Below, in pieces: positions 1 through 6,466 of a stretch of DNA of 10,107 nt. The translations under genes and the position numbers were made by a program. Positions within the stretch are counted from its first letter, which is position 1. Each line of letters starts with the position of its first letter. The DNA comes from Comamonadaceae bacterium (GTDB lineage Bacteria > Pseudomonadota > Gammaproteobacteria > Burkholderiales > Burkholderiaceae_C). Under the pieces are notes generated by a model. The model saw nothing but the letters and a program-made list of their open reading frames with translations. It was not told the DNA's origin and did no database searches. The stretch lies in NCBI GenBank assembly GCA_947374705.1, contig CANCDA010000083.1:1-10107 (forward strand). Reading direction: 5' to 3'.

Positions 1-50
1 TGATCGTGCACACCTGTTCGTTCGGTCAAAGCCGTCGTCCGGGTCGCGCT

Positions 51-56
51 TAGAAT
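51..56 (+). promoter_or_regulatory. Possible -10 element upstream of the TRAP operon
   Basis: TAGAAT matches the sigma-70 -10 consensus at five of six positions and lies about 100 bases before the dctQ start. No convincing -35 hexamer is seen at 16-18 bases upstream, so this is a weak call based on one hexamer. An inverted repeat at 66-84 would fall just downstream of the start point, which fits a regulated promoter. Confidence 0.3.
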
Positions 57-65
57 CGAAAATTT

Positions 66-84
66 TCAGCACACCCTCTGCTGA
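66..84. promoter_or_regulatory. Inverted repeat, candidate operator of the TRAP operon
   Basis: TCAGCA and TGCTGA form a perfect 6-base inverted repeat separated by 7 bases. It lies between the -10-like hexamer at 51-56 and dctQ, the position of a repressor operator or a short 5' UTR hairpin. No T-tract follows, so it is not a terminator. No regulator gene for the TRAP operon lies in the window; one may sit to the left. The operator role is inference. Confidence 0.35.
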
Positions 85-153
85 TCAATTTCCTTAACCA
101 TCAAGCCCGACAAGGGCCATTCGACAGCGAACCAATTGAAACGAGAAACTCCC

Positions 154-651
154 GTGAAAAAAATTGAATCTTTGGCTGCGTTTTGCGCCATCCTGGCCGG
201 CGTGGTTTTAACCCTGATCACCCTGATCACGGTCATGGCGGTGTTGGGCCGCGAAATTCTGGGTAAAACCGTCGCAGGCGACTTTGAGCTCGTGGGCGTT
301 GCAGCAGGCGCGGCCATTGCCCTGTTCTTGCCCTGGTGCCAAGTCAAACGCGGCAACATCGTGGTCGATTTTTTCACCACCGGAGCCAGTGCACAGACCA
401 TCAAGCACATGGACCGTTTCGGCAGCCTGCTCATGGCGCTGATGGCCGGTGTTTTTACCTGGCGCTCCACGCTGGGAGGTCTTAATGTGTACGACACCCA
501 CTCCGGCACCATGATGTTGAACTTCCCCGAGTGGATCATCTACGCACTGATGGTGCCCCCGCTGGCCTTGACCAGTTTAGTGGGTCTGCTTCAAGCCTTG
601 GGCTTTGAATCGACCGACAAGAACGACACCCACGAAGGCAGACCAGCATGA
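154..651 (+). CDS. dctQ: TRAP transporter small membrane subunit (DctQ family)
   Basis: This is the small integral membrane subunit of a TRAP transporter, which couples a periplasmic receptor to ion-driven uptake of carboxylates across the inner membrane. The 165-residue product has four hydrophobic segments at about residues 8-31, 45-62, 89-110 and 127-150, the usual DctQ topology and length. The segment around residues 44-72, ending in an R-G-N-I-V-V-D-type motif after the second helix, resembles the family. The GTG at 154 is chosen because it gives a short basic N-terminus (M-K-K-I); an in-frame TTG at 136 would add six residues. The ribosome site is weak. The stop overlaps the dctM start as ATGA, indicating translational coupling. 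Assignment to the family is firm; the substrate is unknown. Confidence 0.88.
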   Translation: MKKIESLAAFCAILAGVVLTLITLITVMAVLGREILGKTVAGDFELVGVAAGAAIALFLPWCQVKRGNIVVDFFTTGASAQTIKHMDRFGSLLMALMAGVFTWRSTLGGLNVYDTHSGTMMLNFPEWIIYALMVPPLALTSLVGLLQALGFESTDKNDTHEGRPA

Positions 652-1976
652 GCCCCATTACCTTAGCCCTGTTGATTTTTGGCCTCATGCTGGTGCTCAT
701 GGCCGTACGCGTGCCGATTGCCGTCTCGATGTTTTTTGCCGGTGCGGTGGGCTACCTCATGCAGGCGGGCTGGGCCCCCATGAGTGGCTGGCTCAACACC
801 CAGGCTTTTGCACGCTTTGCCAGTTATGACCTCTCGGTGATTCCGCTCTTTATCCTGATGGGTCACTTTGCCACCCAAGGCGGCATCTCCAAAGCCTTGT
901 TCCAGTTCGCAGCCTCGGTCATGGGGCGTTTTCGGGGTGGCTTGGCCATGTCCTCGGTATTGGCCAGTGCAGCGTTTGGTTCGATCTGTGGCTCCTCGGT
1001 GGCCACCGCCGCCACCATCACCGGTGTGGCTTTGCCCGAGATGAAACGCCACGGCTACTCTGGGCGACTGGCCACCGGAACGCTCGCCGCAGGCGGCACG
1101 CTGGGCATTTTGATTCCACCCTCAGTTCCCTTGGTGATCTACGCCATCCTGACCGAGCAAAACATTGCCAAGCTGTTTGCAGCGGCCATGGTGCCGGGCT
1201 TGATCGCCATGGCGGGCTACATCATTGCCATTGCCATCTACGTTCGCTTGGTTCCCGGTCAAGCACCCGAACACGACACCTCCGAGCCCTTCAGTCGGGA
1301 ATCGCTCATGGGCATCTTGCCGATTGCCATCATCTTTATCATCGTGTTTGGCGGGATTTACGGCGGCTTCTTCACACCCACCGAAGGCGCGGCGGTGGGG
1401 GCGTTTTCCACCTTCATCGCCGCGCTCATCAAGCGTGAAATCAACTGGCCCAAATTCAAAGAATGTTTCTACGCCACAGCCGAAAGCTCGGGCATGATCT
1501 TTTTGATCTTCCTCGGGGCCGACATGATGAACGCGTCGTTGGCCCTGACGCAGGTGCCTAACCAACTCGCCGCCGTGGTCAGTGGCTGGGGCCTTGCACC
1601 CGTGATGGTGGTAGCCGCCATCATGCTGTTTTACGTGGTCTTGGGTGCGGTGATGGACGAGTTGTCCATGATCTTGCTGACCATCCCGATCTTCTTCCCC
1701 ATGATCATGGGCCTGGACTTTGGCATGAGCAAGGAGTACACCGCCATTTGGTTTGGCATCATGGTGCTGATGACCGTGGGCTTTGGCATGCTGGCCCCGC
1801 CGGTGGGGCTGAATGTGTACGTCGTTAATGGCATGGCCAACAGCGCCGGGCACAACATCCCGATTGCCGAAAGCTACAAGGGCGTCATGCCTTTCCTGAT
1901 CAGCGACACCATTCGCACCATTGTGTTGTTGCTTTTTCCCGGCATTTCACTTTGGTTGGTGAAGTTCATCGGGTAA
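648..1976 (+). CDS. dctM: TRAP transporter large permease subunit (DctM family)
   Basis: This is the large permease of the TRAP transporter, which forms the transport path and uses a sodium or proton gradient. The 442-residue protein is almost entirely hydrophobic, with about twelve membrane segments, and its length is normal for DctM. Visible family motifs are GSICGSSVATAATITGVALP at about 111-130, GILIPPS at 153-159 and its second-half counterpart MLAPPVGLN near 381-389. The paired PPS and PPVG motifs reflect the internal inverted-repeat architecture of this transporter superfamily. The start overlaps the dctQ stop by four bases, with a GAAGG ribosome site about nine bases upstream. It should act with the DctQ encoded before it and the DctP encoded after it. 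Confidence 0.95.
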   Translation: MSPITLALLIFGLMLVLMAVRVPIAVSMFFAGAVGYLMQAGWAPMSGWLNTQAFARFASYDLSVIPLFILMGHFATQGGISKALFQFAASVMGRFRGGLAMSSVLASAAFGSICGSSVATAATITGVALPEMKRHGYSGRLATGTLAAGGTLGILIPPSVPLVIYAILTEQNIAKLFAAAMVPGLIAMAGYIIAIAIYVRLVPGQAPEHDTSEPFSRESLMGILPIAIIFIIVFGGIYGGFFTPTEGAAVGAFSTFIAALIKREINWPKFKECFYATAESSGMIFLIFLGADMMNASLALTQVPNQLAAVVSGWGLAPVMVVAAIMLFYVVLGAVMDELSMILLTIPIFFPMIMGLDFGMSKEYTAIWFGIMVLMTVGFGMLAPPVGLNVYVVNGMANSAGHNIPIAESYKGVMPFLISDTIRTIVLLLFPGISLWLVKFIG

Positions 1977-2040
1977 GTCCGCTATCCAAATCTCTGTTTT
2001 CAAGCTACTGTTCGTCCCATTATTAATTGGAGAAACCTGA

Positions 2041-3090
2041 ATGAAACGTCGTACCCTCTTGCAATCCGGTGCTGCTGTCGCACTGGGTGTCCCTGCGCTG
2101 AGCAGCTTTGCCCAAGCGCAAGTCACGCTCAAGTTCCACACCTTCATGGCGCCGCAGTCCAATGTGTGGCTCAACATGCACAAGGCCTGGATGGACAAGG
2201 TCGAAAAAGAATCCAATGGCCGCATCAAGTTCGAAGCCTACCCCGCCATGCAATTGGGTGGCACACCCGCGCAACTGTATGACCAAGCCAAAGACGGCGT
2301 GGTGGACATCACCTGGACGCTGCCCGGCACCACGACCGGCCGCTTCCCGCGCATTGAAGTGTTTGAGCTGCCCTTCATGATGACCAACGCCGAGGCCACG
2401 TCCCGCGCCTATTGGGAATACGTGCAGACCATGGCCCCCGATGAGTTCAAAGAGGTGCAAGTCTTGGCACTTCAAGTGCATGGCCCTGGCGTAATTCACA
2501 CCGTGGACAAACCCGTCAAATCCGTGGATGACCTCAAAGGTCTCAAGGTGCGTGGCCCAACCCGCCAAGTCACCAAGCTGCTCGCCAGTCTGGGCGCGAC
2601 GCCCGTGGGCATGCCTTTGCCTAGCATCCCCGATGCACTGTCCAAAGGCACGATCAATGGTGCCGTCATTCCTTGGGAAGTCGTGCCTTCGGTCAAAGTG
2701 CAAGAGTTGACCAAGTACCACGCCGAGTTCGACCCCGCCGGTGGCAGCCTGTACACCACCACCTTTGTCATGAGCATGAACAAGGCCAAGTACAACAGCT
2801 TGCCGCCTGATTTGAAGAAAGTCATCGACAACAACAGCGGCATCAACACCTCGGGCTGGTTGGGAAAAACCCAACAAGCCGGTGACGCCGCAGGCCGCAA
2901 GACGGCTACAGACCGTGGCAACCAGGTGTTCACCGTCAGTGCTGCCGAGAGCCAGAACTTCCGCCGCAAATCCCGCGCCCTTGAGTTGGAATGGGTCGAA
3001 GACATGAACAAACGCGGCTTTGATGGCCGCAAGTTGCTGGACACGGCCAAGGCATTGATCGAGAAGCACACCAAGGCCCTCAAGCCCTAA
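2041..3090 (+). CDS. dctP: TRAP transporter periplasmic solute-binding protein (DctP family)
   Basis: This is the periplasmic receptor that captures the solute and delivers it to the DctQM membrane unit. The 349-residue product begins with a signal peptide (basic K-R-R, hydrophobic stretch, likely cleavage after A26 in AQA|Q). The twin arginine could suit Tat export, but a Sec signal is also possible. Family features include the binding segment LKVRG at 168-172, where R171 is the expected carboxylate-binding arginine, followed by GATPVGMPLPSIPDALSKG at about 185-203. A GGAGA ribosome site lies seven bases before the ATG. The gene is 64 bases downstream of dctM and is followed by an intrinsic terminator, so it is the last gene of a Q-M-P operon. 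R171 suggests an organic acid ligand; which one cannot be told. Confidence 0.94.
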   Translation: MKRRTLLQSGAAVALGVPALSSFAQAQVTLKFHTFMAPQSNVWLNMHKAWMDKVEKESNGRIKFEAYPAMQLGGTPAQLYDQAKDGVVDITWTLPGTTTGRFPRIEVFELPFMMTNAEATSRAYWEYVQTMAPDEFKEVQVLALQVHGPGVIHTVDKPVKSVDDLKGLKVRGPTRQVTKLLASLGATPVGMPLPSIPDALSKGTINGAVIPWEVVPSVKVQELTKYHAEFDPAGGSLYTTTFVMSMNKAKYNSLPPDLKKVIDNNSGINTSGWLGKTQQAGDAAGRKTATDRGNQVFTVSAAESQNFRRKSRALELEWVEDMNKRGFDGRKLLDTAKALIEKHTKALKP

Positions 3091-3126
3091 ACCCCAAGTC
3101 CTTAGGCCAAAAGCCCCAACTAAAAG

Positions 3127-3151
3127 CCGCTCAATCTGAGCGGTTTTTTTT
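3127..3151 (+). terminator. Intrinsic terminator of the TRAP operon
   Basis: CCGCTC and GAGCGG form a perfect 6-base-pair stem around a 5-base loop, followed directly by eight T residues. An A-run before the stem could pair with the T-tract and make the hairpin work in both directions. It lies 36 bases after the dctP stop and separates the operon from the Nudix gene. Confidence 0.9.
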
Positions 3152-3165
3152 AGCAAAAACCCCGT

Positions 3166-3193
3166 GTGTCACGCCGCTCCCATGGCCTACACT
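3166..3193 (+). promoter_or_regulatory. Possible promoter of the Nudix gene, giving a leaderless mRNA
   Basis: GTGTCA (3166-3171, four of six matches to TTGACA) and TACACT (3188-3193) are separated by 16 bases. Transcription would start about seven bases after the -10 hexamer, at or next to the ATG at 3201. That agrees with the lack of a Shine-Dalgarno sequence there. The call rests on hexamer matches only. Confidence 0.35.
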
Positions 3194-3200
3194 ACGCCGC

Positions 3201-3800
3201 ATGAGCCCCCCCCACTCCAGTCAGCACCCCATTCGCCACCCGATTGACTACTCTCCCCAAGGGCGAGCTATCCGGCACTGCCGCAACTGTGGTGCGGTAA
3301 CCGCCATGGGTGTGCCAGATGACGGCGACACCAAAGAGCGCGCCATCTGCACCGCCTGCGGCACCATTCACTACCTGAACCCATTGCCGGTGGTGGGCAC
3401 TATTCCCTACTTGGGCGACCGCGTGCTGTTGTGCAAACGCAATATCGAACCTCGTCTTGGCAAGTGGACTCTGCCCGCCGGTTTTTTAGAACTTGGCGAG
3501 TCCATTGCCCAAGGTGCTGCGCGGGAGACCCATGAAGAAGCGGGCGCCCAGATTGAGATGGAAGGCTTGTTCAGCGTCCTGAGCGTCCCCCGCGTGGGGC
3601 AAGTCCACTTCTTTTACCTCGCCAGACTCTTGAGTGATCAATTCAACCCCGGCATTGAAAGCATGGAGGCCCGGCTTTTTTCAGAAGCAGATGTGCCTTG
3701 GGACGAGATATCCTTCCTCACCGTCAAAAAAACATTGGAATGCTTCTTTGCAGATCGCCTCTCAGGCGGAATTCAAATTCATGACTTGGTGCTGGACTGA
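3201..3800 (+). CDS. Nudix hydrolase with N-terminal zinc ribbon
   Basis: This is a cytoplasmic Nudix-family hydrolase that would cleave a nucleoside diphosphate linked to another group (ADP-ribose, NADH and similar compounds are usual substrates). The 199-residue protein has a small zinc ribbon formed by C27-x-x-C30 and C50-x-x-C53. A complete Nudix box follows: G94, E100, R108-E109, E112-E113 and G115, in the spacing G-x5-E-x7-R-E-x-x-E-E-x-G. All metal-binding glutamates are present, so it should be active. The ATG at 3201 is preferred because the next in-frame ATG (3306) would lose the first zinc cysteine pair. No ribosome site is visible. The gene stands alone between the TRAP terminator and fnr. 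Exact substrate is not resolved; ADP-ribose or NADH pyrophosphatase activity is a family-based guess. Confidence 0.9.
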   Translation: MSPPHSSQHPIRHPIDYSPQGRAIRHCRNCGAVTAMGVPDDGDTKERAICTACGTIHYLNPLPVVGTIPYLGDRVLLCKRNIEPRLGKWTLPAGFLELGESIAQGAARETHEEAGAQIEMEGLFSVLSVPRVGQVHFFYLARLLSDQFNPGIESMEARLFSEADVPWDEISFLTVKKTLECFFADRLSGGIQIHDLVLD

Positions 3801-3864
3801 ACTTGAATCAGAAATGTCCTTGGTTTAACCCTCAGTCGCGGCCTTTTCCTACATGAATTAGCTT

Positions 3865-3878
3865 TTGATTTGGATCAA
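3865..3878 (+). promoter_or_regulatory. FNR/ANR box upstream of fnr
   Basis: TTGAT-TTGG-ATCAA is an exact match to the FNR consensus TTGAT-N4-ATCAA. Its centre is 51.5 bases before the fnr GTG. Class II activation at -41.5 would put the start point at 3913, inside the ribosome site, which is unlikely. The weak -10 candidates (3886-3891, 3893-3898) would place the box over the -35 region. Negative autoregulation by FNR, as known in E. coli, is therefore the favoured reading. Confidence 0.8.
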
Positions 3879-3922
3879 ATACTGCTAAGGTGTAAGCTCA
3901 TCGGTCTAGGAAGGAGAACGCT

Positions 3923-4729
3923 GTGCAGCACAAAATTGCAACCGGATTCAGTCGAACGCACCTCAGTGCCGTGTCTAGCCTGCCCAGCGCTAGCAGCGCC
4001 AATCCCTTCAAACACGCTTTTCCACTGAAGGTCGCCTGCGCGCACTGCAACATGCGCAACTTCTGCCTGCCTTCAGAGCTCAACGCCGAGGAGTTGCAAA
4101 GAATCAGCAGCGTGATTTCAGCACAGCGCAGCATCAAACGGGGCGAAACGCTCTACCGTAACGGTGAAAAATTCACCAATCTTTACGCCATCCGTACCGG
4201 ATTTTTCAAAATCCGCATCACCTCCGAAGATGGCCGCGAACAAGTCACAGGCTTTCAGATGGCGGGTGAGATCATCGGCATGGACGGCATCATGAACGAC
4301 CACCACAACTGCGACGCCGTGGCCCTGGAGGATGCCGACGTCTGCGTACTGCCGTTTCACCTCGTTGAAAAGCTCTCCCGAGACATAGGTACTTTGCAAC
4401 ACCATGTGCACAAAATCATGAGCCGGGAAATCGTGCGCGAGCATGGGGTGATGCTTTTGTTGGGCAGCATGCGCGCCGAGGAGCGCTTGGCCGCTTTCTT
4501 GCTCAACCTGGTGGAGCGCCTGCATGACCGTGGCTTCTCACAAAGTGAGCTGAACCTGCGCATGACCCGGGAAGAAATTGGCAGCTACCTGGGCCTCAAA
4601 CTGGAGACAGTCAGCCGCACCTTCTCCAAATTCATGGAAGACGGCATACTTGAAGTCCACCAACGCCATGTTCGCATCATCAATGCGGATGCTCTCGCTC
4701 TGCTGGTCAACCACGAGAAGTGCCATTGA
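3923..4729 (+). CDS. fnr: FNR-type oxygen-sensing transcription regulator
   Basis: This is a cytoplasmic Crp/Fnr-family regulator that binds a 4Fe-4S cluster without oxygen, dimerises and controls anaerobic genes. The 268-residue protein has C39, C42, C48 and C141, which align without gaps (offset 19) to the E. coli FNR cluster ligands C20, C23, C29 and C122. A cyclic-nucleotide-like beta barrel covers about 60-150, the dimer helix about 155-180, and a helix-turn-helix about 215-235. The recognition residues E228, S231 and R232 match E. coli E209, S212 and R213, which read TTGAT. E173 aligns with D154 of the dimer interface. The GTG start has a strong AGGAAGGAG ribosome site six bases upstream. 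The N-terminus is about 19 residues longer than in E. coli. Perfect FNR boxes flank the gene. Equivalent names are anr (Pseudomonas) and btr (Bordetella). Confidence 0.95.
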   Translation: MQHKIATGFSRTHLSAVSSLPSASSANPFKHAFPLKVACAHCNMRNFCLPSELNAEELQRISSVISAQRSIKRGETLYRNGEKFTNLYAIRTGFFKIRITSEDGREQVTGFQMAGEIIGMDGIMNDHHNCDAVALEDADVCVLPFHLVEKLSRDIGTLQHHVHKIMSREIVREHGVMLLLGSMRAEERLAAFLLNLVERLHDRGFSQSELNLRMTREEIGSYLGLKLETVSRTFSKFMEDGILEVHQRHVRIINADALALLVNHEKCH

Positions 4730-4739
4730 TTTAAATCAA
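4726..4739 (+). promoter_or_regulatory. FNR/ANR box upstream of usp
   Basis: TTGAT-TTAA-ATCAA is a perfect FNR consensus inside an 18-base perfect palindrome (CATTGATTTAAATCAATG, 4724-4741). The fnr stop codon TGA (4727-4729) is part of the site. A weak -10 hexamer TAGGCT lies at 4762-4767. A start at A4774 puts the box centre exactly at -41.5, the class II activator position. Activation of the usp gene under low oxygen is the likely outcome. Confidence 0.85.
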
Positions 4740-4761
4740 TGCGCAAAGCCACAAGCGGCAG

Positions 4762-4767
4762 TAGGCT
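4762..4767 (+). promoter_or_regulatory. Candidate -10 element of the FNR-dependent usp promoter
   Basis: TAGGCT matches TATAAT at three positions only, as often seen in activator-dependent promoters. It is placed by its spacing from the FNR box: a start point seven bases later (A4774) gives a -41.5 centre. The resulting leader would be 26 bases long and carry the TGGAGGT ribosome site. Confidence 0.45.
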
Positions 4768-4799
4768 GAGATCACTTATCCAGCCTATGGAGGTATCCC

Positions 4800-5243
4800 A
4801 TGTACCAACGAATTTTGGTCGCCACGGACGGCTCCACCCTCTCCAAAAAAGCGGTCAACAGCGCCATCGCCATGGCGCAACTCACGGGTGCGGAATTGGT
4901 GGCTTTAAAAGTCACGCCCCGCTACCCACAGAGCTATTTTGAAGGCGGCATCATCCTGCAAGCCAACGAGATCGCACGGGTTGAAAAACAATGGGCCGAA
5001 CAGGGCCAAGCCATTGTGGATGCGGTTAGCAAGATGGGCTTAGCCAAAGGTGTGAAAGTCAAAGCCATCACCGTGCGATCCGACATCGTGAGTGAAGCCG
5101 TGATCGCTGCGGCCAAAAAGCACAAGTGCGATTTGATCGTGATGGCCTCTCATGGCCGCAAAGGCATCAAGCGTTTGCTGCTGGGCAGCGAGACGCAGCA
5201 GGTGCTGACGCACTCGCACACCCCGGTTCTGGTGCTACGCTGA
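4800..5243 (+). CDS. Universal stress protein, UspA family, single domain
   Basis: This is a small cytoplasmic protein of the UspA family, usually tied to survival under stress, growth arrest or low oxygen. The 147-residue protein has the family's length and alpha/beta layout: an N-terminal strand ending in VATDGS (D10) and a C-terminal nucleotide-binding segment, ASHGRKGIKRLLLGS at about residues 116-130. That segment fits the ATP-binding pattern G-x2-G-x9-G-S except that the first glycine is alanine, so ATP binding is likely but not certain. A GGAGG ribosome site lies six bases before the ATG. The upstream FNR box in class II position indicates anaerobic induction. The gene is 70 bases after fnr, and its last nine bases overlap the end of the opposing CoA-transferase gene. 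Confidence 0.93.
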   Translation: MYQRILVATDGSTLSKKAVNSAIAMAQLTGAELVALKVTPRYPQSYFEGGIILQANEIARVEKQWAEQGQAIVDAVSKMGLAKGVKVKAITVRSDIVSEAVIAAAKKHKCDLIVMASHGRKGIKRLLLGSETQQVLTHSHTPVLVLR

Positions 5244-6464
5244 CATCGCACCCGAGGCGTGCAGTTTCTCGCGCGCTGGTGCATCCATGCCCAATATCTG
5301 TTCCAAAATTTCCTCAGCATGTTGACCCAGCACGGGTGGTGGCAACTTGTGCTCAATCGGTGTGCCTGAGAACTTCATCGGGCTGCCCATCAGCGGTACT
5401 TGACCCGCCAGCGGGTGGGGCAGCTGAATCTGCATACCGCGCGACTGCACTTGCGGATTAGCAAAGGCTTGGGCCACGGTGTTGATAGGTCCGCAAGGCA
5501 CGCCTGCCGTCTCCAGGGCATTGACCCAATCTTCAGTGCTGCGCTGTTTGAAGATGTCTTCCAACACCGGCACCAAGATGGCGCGATGCTTCACGCGGTT
5601 GGCATTTTTGGCAAAGCGCTCATCCTGGCTCAAATCTTCACGACCAGCGGTCGCTACAAACTTGGCAAAGAGATTGTCATTGCCGCAAGCCAAAATCACC
5701 GATCCGTCTGAGGTGGGGAACACCTGGTAAGGCACTATAGAAGGGTGCGTGTTGCCTAGGCGCTGCGGCGACTCGCCGGTTGACAGGTAGGTCATACCCT
5801 GGTTGGCCAGCAGAGCAATGCAGGAGTCCAGCAGCGCCACATCCACGTGCTGGCCTAAGCCCGTCACGGCACGGTTCGCCAGCGCCGCGTTGATGCCGAT
5901 GGTGGCGTACATGCCGGTGAAGATGTCAATCACCGGCACGCCCACGCGCATGGGCCCGCCACCGGGTTCGCCATCGGGAATGCCAGTCACGCTCATCAGT
6001 CCGGCCATGCCTTGGGCCATGAAGTCGTAACCGGGTTTTTCTCGGAAAGGGCCGGTCTGGCCAAAACCCGTCACTGAGCAGTAGATCAAGCCGGGGTTGA
6101 GCTTGGAGAGGTCTTTGTAGCCCAGACCGTAGCGGTCTAGGTCACCCACTTTGTAGTTCTCAATCAGCACATCGCACTTGGCCACCAGCTCGCGGATCAG
6201 GGCTTGCCCCTCGGGGTGCGTCAAGTTGACGGTGATGGATTTTTTGCCGCGATTGGCGGCCATAAAGTAGGCGGCTTCGCTGGTCTCCTTGCCCTGCTCG
6301 TCCTTCATCCAGGGTGGGCCGTAGGCGCGGGAATCGTCGCCGGTTTTAGGGCGCTCCACCTTGATGACTTCAGCTCCCAGGTCGGCCATGTTTTGCCCCG
6401 CCCATGGGCCGGCCAAAACACGAGAGAGGTCGAGAACGCGAATGTGTGAAAGAGGTCCAGCCAT
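5235..6464 (-). CDS. CaiB/BaiF family type III CoA-transferase
   Basis: This is a class III CoA-transferase, which moves CoA from one acyl-CoA to another carboxylic acid in the cytoplasm (relatives act on formate/oxalate, carnitine, succinate with aromatic or branched acids). The 409-residue product has the family's N-terminal IRVLDLSRVLAGPWAGQ (8-24), the ADLGAEVIKVE strand (27-37), and GFGQTGP at 133-139. D180 in VIDIFTGMYA (178-187) aligns with the catalytic aspartate D169 of formyl-CoA transferase. The ATG at 6464 is chosen; a TTG at 6470 would add two residues and overlap the preceding stop. Only two bases separate it from the Bug receptor gene upstream, so the two are probably translationally coupled, suggesting uptake followed by CoA activation of one acid. 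The acid is unknown. It converges on usp with a 9-base overlap. Confidence 0.93.
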   Translation of the reverse strand: MAGPLSHIRVLDLSRVLAGPWAGQNMADLGAEVIKVERPKTGDDSRAYGPPWMKDEQGKETSEAAYFMAANRGKKSITVNLTHPEGQALIRELVAKCDVLIENYKVGDLDRYGLGYKDLSKLNPGLIYCSVTGFGQTGPFREKPGYDFMAQGMAGLMSVTGIPDGEPGGGPMRVGVPVIDIFTGMYATIGINAALANRAVTGLGQHVDVALLDSCIALLANQGMTYLSTGESPQRLGNTHPSIVPYQVFPTSDGSVILACGNDNLFAKFVATAGREDLSQDERFAKNANRVKHRAILVPVLEDIFKQRSTEDWVNALETAGVPCGPINTVAQAFANPQVQSRGMQIQLPHPLAGQVPLMGSPMKFSGTPIEHKLPPPVLGQHAEEILEQILGMDAPAREKLHASGAMSA

Positions 6465-6466
6465 GA

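Noticed and set aside
136..153. TTG start for dctQ six codons upstream of the chosen GTG
   Set aside because: TTG is the rarer start, and the extra residues add charge without a better ribosome site. The GTG gives the usual short basic N-terminus. It cannot be fully excluded.
206..230. Short tandem repeat (ACCCTGATC twice) within dctQ
   Set aside because: It encodes a repeated Leu-Ile-Thr in a membrane helix and is explained by low amino acid complexity.
66..539. Minus-strand open frame opposite dctQ
   Set aside because: It overlaps the DctQ gene entirely, is full of basic residues, serine and threonine, and has no recognisable domain.
1122..1853. Minus-strand open frame opposite dctM
   Set aside because: The product is very rich in histidine, glycine and aspartate, a typical reverse-strand artefact of a hydrophobic membrane protein gene. 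No motif and no ribosome site supports it.
2023..3156. Long minus-strand open frame (377 codons) opposite dctP
   Set aside because: It lies fully antisense to a clear DctP gene. Its composition is rich in G, H, L and R with no family motif, as expected for a shadow frame in GC-rich DNA, and it runs through the terminator.
3652..3828. Plus-strand open frame overlapping the end of the Nudix gene
   Set aside because: It is a shifted frame over the well-supported Nudix coding region, with no motif and no ribosome site.
3801..3860. Terminator after the Nudix gene
   Set aside because: No stem of useful length followed by a T-tract is visible, so none is called.
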